Source of the DNA: Acorus gramineus
Taxonomy: Eukaryota; Streptophyta; Magnoliopsida; Acorales; Acoraceae
Length of the DNA stretch: 64,000 nucleotides
Direction: 5' to 3'
Assembly (NCBI GenBank): GCA_030737835.1
Contig: CM060850.1
Location: forward strand, 29,181,716-29,245,715
The notes beneath the pieces were generated by a model that searched no databases, was not told where the DNA came from, and saw only the letters and a program-made list of their open reading frames with translations. Shown here piece after piece: positions 59,385 to 64,000 of the stretch. A program made the position numbers and the translations under genes. Within the stretch, counting starts at the first letter, position 1. The number at the start of each line of letters is the position of its first letter.

Positions 59385-62300
59385 ATGGCTGCAAAGATGA
59401 AGTCCGCAGAACGGAAGACCGGGAACTTGATGTCCATTATGATTGTGATTGGTTTATGCTCTTTCTTCTACATATTGGGTGCGTGGAAAAAGAGTGGTTT
59501 TGGAAAGGGTGACCAAATAGCGTATAATATCATAAAAGAGACCAAATGCACCATCTTGCCCAACCTTAATTTTGAGACACACCACACTACTAAGGAAGTG
59601 ATAGTGACTTCATCCGATCCAAAATCCGAAGTGTTTGAGCCATGCGATGTTCAATATACTGATTACAGTCCATGTCAGGACCAGAATCGAGCGATGACTT
59701 TCCCAAGGGAAAATATGAACTACAGGGAAAGGCATTGCCCCAAAGAGTCGGAGAAGTTGCACTGTCTGATACCAGCACCAGAAGGTTATGTGACTCCATT
59801 TCCATGGCCGAAGAGTCGTGACTATGTACATTATGCGAACGTCCCATACAAGAGTCTGACAGTTGAAAAAGCTGTACAGAATTGGGTTCAATTCAAGGGC
59901 GATGTTTTTAAATTTCCGGGTGGAGGAACAATGTTTCCTCAAGGAGCGGATGCGTATATTGATGAGCTGGCATCAGTAATTCCGATTGCGGATGGGACTG
60001 TCAGGATTGCTCTGGATACTGGTTGTGGAGTAAGTTAGACATATCTATATATTCTTTTTAATCTTCGTGTAAGATGTTCAGTGACTTTATATGTTTTTCT
60101 TAAGTTTACACTTATTTTGTTGATCTGCACCTCTTTTCTCTTTTGAAAATGATGCATGTCTATGCTGTTCTTTGCATGTGATCACTCCTAATGGAGATAG
60201 CTTTTCTCTTGAAAAGAAAAGTGTAGGAAGACATGTTGATGAGTGTGCGTTAATTTATCTTTTTCTTTCATAATATTTACAGTGGCTGCCTTTGTTTGGG
60301 ATCTTTTTTTTTATAATTTGACTGACAATGAGAAAATATGGTATAGGTTGCAAGCTGGGGTGCCTATTTGTTGAAAAGAAATGTTGTGACAATGTCCTTT
60401 GCACCAAGGGATAATCATGAAGCACAAGTACAGTTTGCTTTGGAAAGAGGAGTTCCCGCAATTATAGGTGTACTTGGAACGATACACCTTCCTTACCCAT
60501 CTAGATCCTTTGATATGGCTCAGTGCTCTCGCTGTTTAATTCCCTGGACGTCCAATGGTGAGCAAAAAAATAAAATAATGGCAGTTTCTTCCAATGCTTT
60601 CTTCTTGTCTTAATCATAGGGTTTGATGTTCTCAAATCCAAGATTTGTTTTGACTTCTTGGAAAGGAAATTGAAAACAAAACATAAATCGGTTTAGTTTC
60701 GCAAACTAGTGTGTTGCATCTTGAGTTTGGATTGTTCATAACACCTTGAGATTTATTTTTATGTCAAAACAAACTGATTTGTAATTTCTTCAACTTATTA
60801 AACTTTGGGTGGTATTTACATGGTCTGTTATCTCTCTGTAACTTCTTTGTGCAGATGGGATGTACATGATGGAGGTAGATCGGGTTCTCAGACCTGGGGG
60901 GTACTGGATATTATCTGGTCCTCCAATTAATTGGAGAACCTACTACAAGACTTGGAAGCGATCAAAGGAGGACCTTCAAAAGGAACAAGAGAAGATTGAA
61001 GAGCTGGCTAAACTTCTTTGCTGGGAAAAGAAATACGAGAAGGGAGATCTTGCTATCTGGAGAAAGAAGATAAATGACCGTTCATGCAGTAACAGGAACG
61101 ATATTAAGCTCAGTAAATGTGAATCTACCGATGCCGACAGTGTCTGGTGAGCTTCCATATGCTCCAATTTTGGTGCTTGAGTTGTATTTATATCTAAAAA
61201 ATTAATAAAGCTGATGCATCTGCTCAGTCGCATCTATTAGTAAATCTTCATATATATCCCTCCACCCAAACTATCCTGCATTTGATGAATTTGAGTTCAT
61301 TATGTGTTTCCATTTCTATGGTTACATTTTGTCACCATTGTCAAGGGTCGTAAGATTGGAAACTCATCATTTACTCATTTACTTTGAGGCGGAATAAATA
61401 AAACCATAACATGGAACCATTAGATGCCAAAGAACTCTGCTTTATGAGAAACTTGTGCAACAATGCTAACAATCTGGAGTTTATGCTGTTTCTGCATTTG
61501 TCCGATTTCGGCTCGATTTTTGTATTCCACATGTTAGTTTGTACTCTATAGATTTAATGCATTACTTCTCTCTACATAGAAATAGGATGCGAGCCAATAT
61601 TTACATCTTTTTTTATGTCTTCAAAGAAAACCTTTTATTTTTTGTTTGATCCTGCAATAATCTTGTTGAGTTCCTTCCAATGGTTGGACTGCTGGGTTTG
61701 GCCATAGCCTAACTAAATCAACCATAATGGAATTAATGCCATTTAAAAAAAATAAAAATATGGCTTCTTGGTGTGGTTGTCTCAGCTATGTAATTCACAT
61801 TTTTCTATAACTTCAGACTTTGTTAAGCTCATAGTGGTTCAGTTTGGTGGCTGCACTGCAAGATCCTATTTAACCAAAGAAATTATCACTCAATAATTTT
61901 CTTCCCAATTATGTAAACCACAATGAAAAATCCAAACACTTTTCAGGAACTTGACTTTAATATATGATCCTTTTTCAAATTTGTGACTTTTCTGGGTGAT
62001 TTAATCATTAAATGTGTGGAACTATCTGATTTACCAAAGAATTTCTCACATGCCTTTCATCCATTATAAAATTGCACTATAGTACACTTTTTTTATCGAT
62101 ACAAATATTAGTCCTTACTCAAATATTATGTTTGCTTTACTGAAGGTACAAAAAGATGAAAGTTTGCAGAACCCCCTTCCCAGAGGTCAAAAATCCAAAT
62201 GAAGTGGCTGGAGGACAGCTGAAGAAATTCCCAAATAGATTATTTGCTGTCCCACCCAGAATTGCCAATGGATATATTCCAGAGATCACAGCTCAATCAT

Positions 62301-63693
62301 ATCAGGATGACAATAAATTGTGGCGAAAGCATGTAAATGCTTACAAGAGGATCAATAAATTAATTGGGTCAGTGAGGTACCGGAATATAATGGATATGAA
62401 TGCTGGACTTGGAGGTTTTGCTGCCGTACTTGAATCTTCAGATTCATGGGTGATGAATGTCGTGCCTACTATTTCCAAGAGAGATACTCTAGGTGTAGTC
62501 TATGAGAGAGGTTTGATTGGCATCTATCATGACTGGTATGTTTCATTGTTTTTTGTGCTTCGTATTGTTCGAACTATAGGCCTTTCACTCGAAATGTCCA
62601 ACTCTTATTTACTTGTTTGTGTAATGCACTTTATTTCGGGTCTGGTCATCTTTCTAATGCCATCATTGACATAGATTGTTTCTGATATTGATGCAGGTGT
62701 GAGGCTTTCTCAACATACCCAAGGACATATGATCTCATTCATGCCAATGGTGTCTTCAGTTTGTACAAGAACAAGTAAGTATACTGTCAAATACAAAGAA
62801 AAGAACGTGTTTTTTTATACTTACATATGGCATAACCAAATAACTAAACCTCGATAACAAAATCACCGATTTTCAATTTCTGAGTTTCTTGAATTCCTTA
62901 TGACAGCTGAATCAAGTCACGAATAGCCTGTTCATGCACACTAGACACAGTTTTTTTTTTTTTTTTTTTTTGGGGGGGGGGGACGAGGATCCCTAGCATA
63001 GTTGGAAAAAAAAACCAGAGATGCACACAATCACCCACAAACCATGTGCATTATGGTAAATCCAGGGAATTCAAACCCGAAACTTATGGTGAACAAACTC
63101 ATGGCTCTAGCCAGATCCAACATCAGTTTTGAGTCTTACAATATCATATTCTAATGTTGCACTGCTTTTATCAAGATGATAACATGTACATCAAATATTT
63201 TTAGAAGGTTTGAGTTTGGTTTCATGAGTTGCTATGTTTCTCAGTGGTAGTATATATGTGGAATGTTGGAATTTTTTTTTTTTTAATTTGACTATATCTA
63301 TCCCCCATTGTCTTCTTCAAAAGGCCAAATACCGATTTTGAAAAAATCGATCCGGTTCATCATCTTATGAATAGAATTCTTGAAATCACCTCAGCAATTT
63401 GACCCACCAAAAGAAGATCTCAGCAAGCTCTCGTCCTATTTGATTTGAAAATAAACAGGTGCAAAATGGAAAACATTCTCCTAGAGATGGACCGGATATT
63501 GAGGCCTGAAGGCATGGTCATATTCCGAGATGATGTTGATGTTCTGATCAAGGTGAAGAAGATGGCGAGCGGCATGCGTTGGAATGTCAAAATGACGGAC
63601 CACGAAGATGGCCCTCTTGTCTCTGAGAAGATCATCGTGGCTGTGAAGCAGTACTGGGTTGGTGGCAGAAGTAACACTACATCTGACATCTGA
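59385..63693 (+). CDS. Probable methyltransferase, PMT2/PMT14 type (pectin methyltransferase family)
   Basis: Six coding exons: 59385-60029, 60347-60557, 60855-61146, 62146-62535, 62697-62774 and 63459-63693. All are GT-AG and sum to 1851 nt, 616 residues. A leader intron ends at TTTCTCAG just before the ATG. A type II membrane anchor lies at about residues 14-34 ([20 protein letters not shown]), so the enzyme would face the Golgi lumen. Family blocks are [45 protein letters not shown], the SAM-binding [27 protein letters not shown], and the second methyltransferase-like half [13 protein letters not shown]...[14 protein letters not shown]. The end is [18 protein letters not shown]...VAVKQYWV. 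The DUF248/PMT family includes QUA2-like proteins thought to methylate homogalacturonan. The substrate of this member is not proven. Confidence 0.93.
62953..63125 (-). mobile_element. tRNA-derived SINE-like copy 3 in the last PMT intron
   Basis: Read on the minus strand it starts with a box-A-like GGCTAGAGCCATGAG, has box-B-like GGGTTTGAATTCC, and ends in a C run plus a long poly(A) (T run at about 62951-62972 on the plus strand). It aligns with 6075-6201 and 17985-18065. Confidence 0.5.
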
Positions 63694-64000
63694 TGATGCA
63701 ATTGAAATCAGTGAGGGAATCAACCCGAACGTTTCATGCAGGAGAAGTAATTGTTTCCAGGGGCTCACATTCAAGCATTTTTTCGCTGCAACGTTGAATT
63801 ATTATTATATTTACTGTTTAATGTATCAGAGGGGGCTTCTTAGAAAGCATTTTCTCTTCTGCCAGAAGTGGGTATCCTCAATGTTAAATGATGGTCTGCA
63901 GAAGTGGCTTCATGTTGTTCTTCATCTGTGTTCAGAACACATGATAGGTAGTTTCTTTGCTTCCATTTATTGTGTGTAGAATCAGTGGATCACCAAAATC
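63694..64000 (+). other. 3' UTR of the PMT gene
   Basis: The sequence follows the TGA stop directly and has no gene-like frame. The polyadenylation signal is not clear in the window and the transcript may end beyond it. Confidence 0.5.

Overview
This window is nuclear DNA of a flowering plant. The genes are rich in introns. AT-rich introns and spacers alternate with GC-rich single exons (the maMYB gene and the second exon of the L18-type gene reach high third-position GC). Typical plant elements are present: Tourist-like MITEs, a Copia LTR retrotransposon, LINE 3' ends and a chloroplast rpoB fragment. The base composition would suit a non-grass monocot, but that is only an inference. No tRNA, rRNA, CRISPR or prokaryotic feature was seen.

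Layout. 1-357: 3' end of a LINE. 1287-2688 (-): BUD13 splicing factor, cut by the left edge. 2990-4970: spacer with a GGATA-rich inverted-repeat element. 4978-10104 (+): UMP-CMP kinase with a long leader intron. 10360-12790: spacer with a plastid rpoB insert and a 444-bp Tourist-like MITE. 12920-14015 (-): two-exon uL18-type ribosomal protein with a probable targeting exon. 15161-25737 (-): 22-exon XRN-type 5'-3' exoribonuclease, head to head with 25958-26881 (+): the membrane-anchored MYB factor maMYB. 27000-32500: MITEs and AT-rich repeats. 32709-54533 (+): 34-exon DNA2 nuclease/helicase, with a 6.6-kb Copia element (33486-40105) inserted in coding exon 3. 54540-58480: tandem duplication, decayed LINE and another GGATA-type repeat. 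59385-63693 (+): PMT2/PMT14-like Golgi methyltransferase.

Functional picture. The host genes are unlinked housekeeping genes: splicing, pyrimidine nucleotide phosphorylation, organellar translation, RNA turnover, ER-anchored transcription control, replication and repair, and wall pectin modification. Exon chains for the kinase, XRN, DNA2 and PMT genes were built by hand. Each closes in frame: about 209, 941, 1290 and 616 residues.

The most notable observation is the Copia insertion inside a DNA2 coding exon. It adds a stop codon almost at once, yet the other 33 exons look intact. The interrupted exon is 108 bp with phase 0 at both ends, so skipping it would keep the frame. No clearly new defence or mobile system was found.
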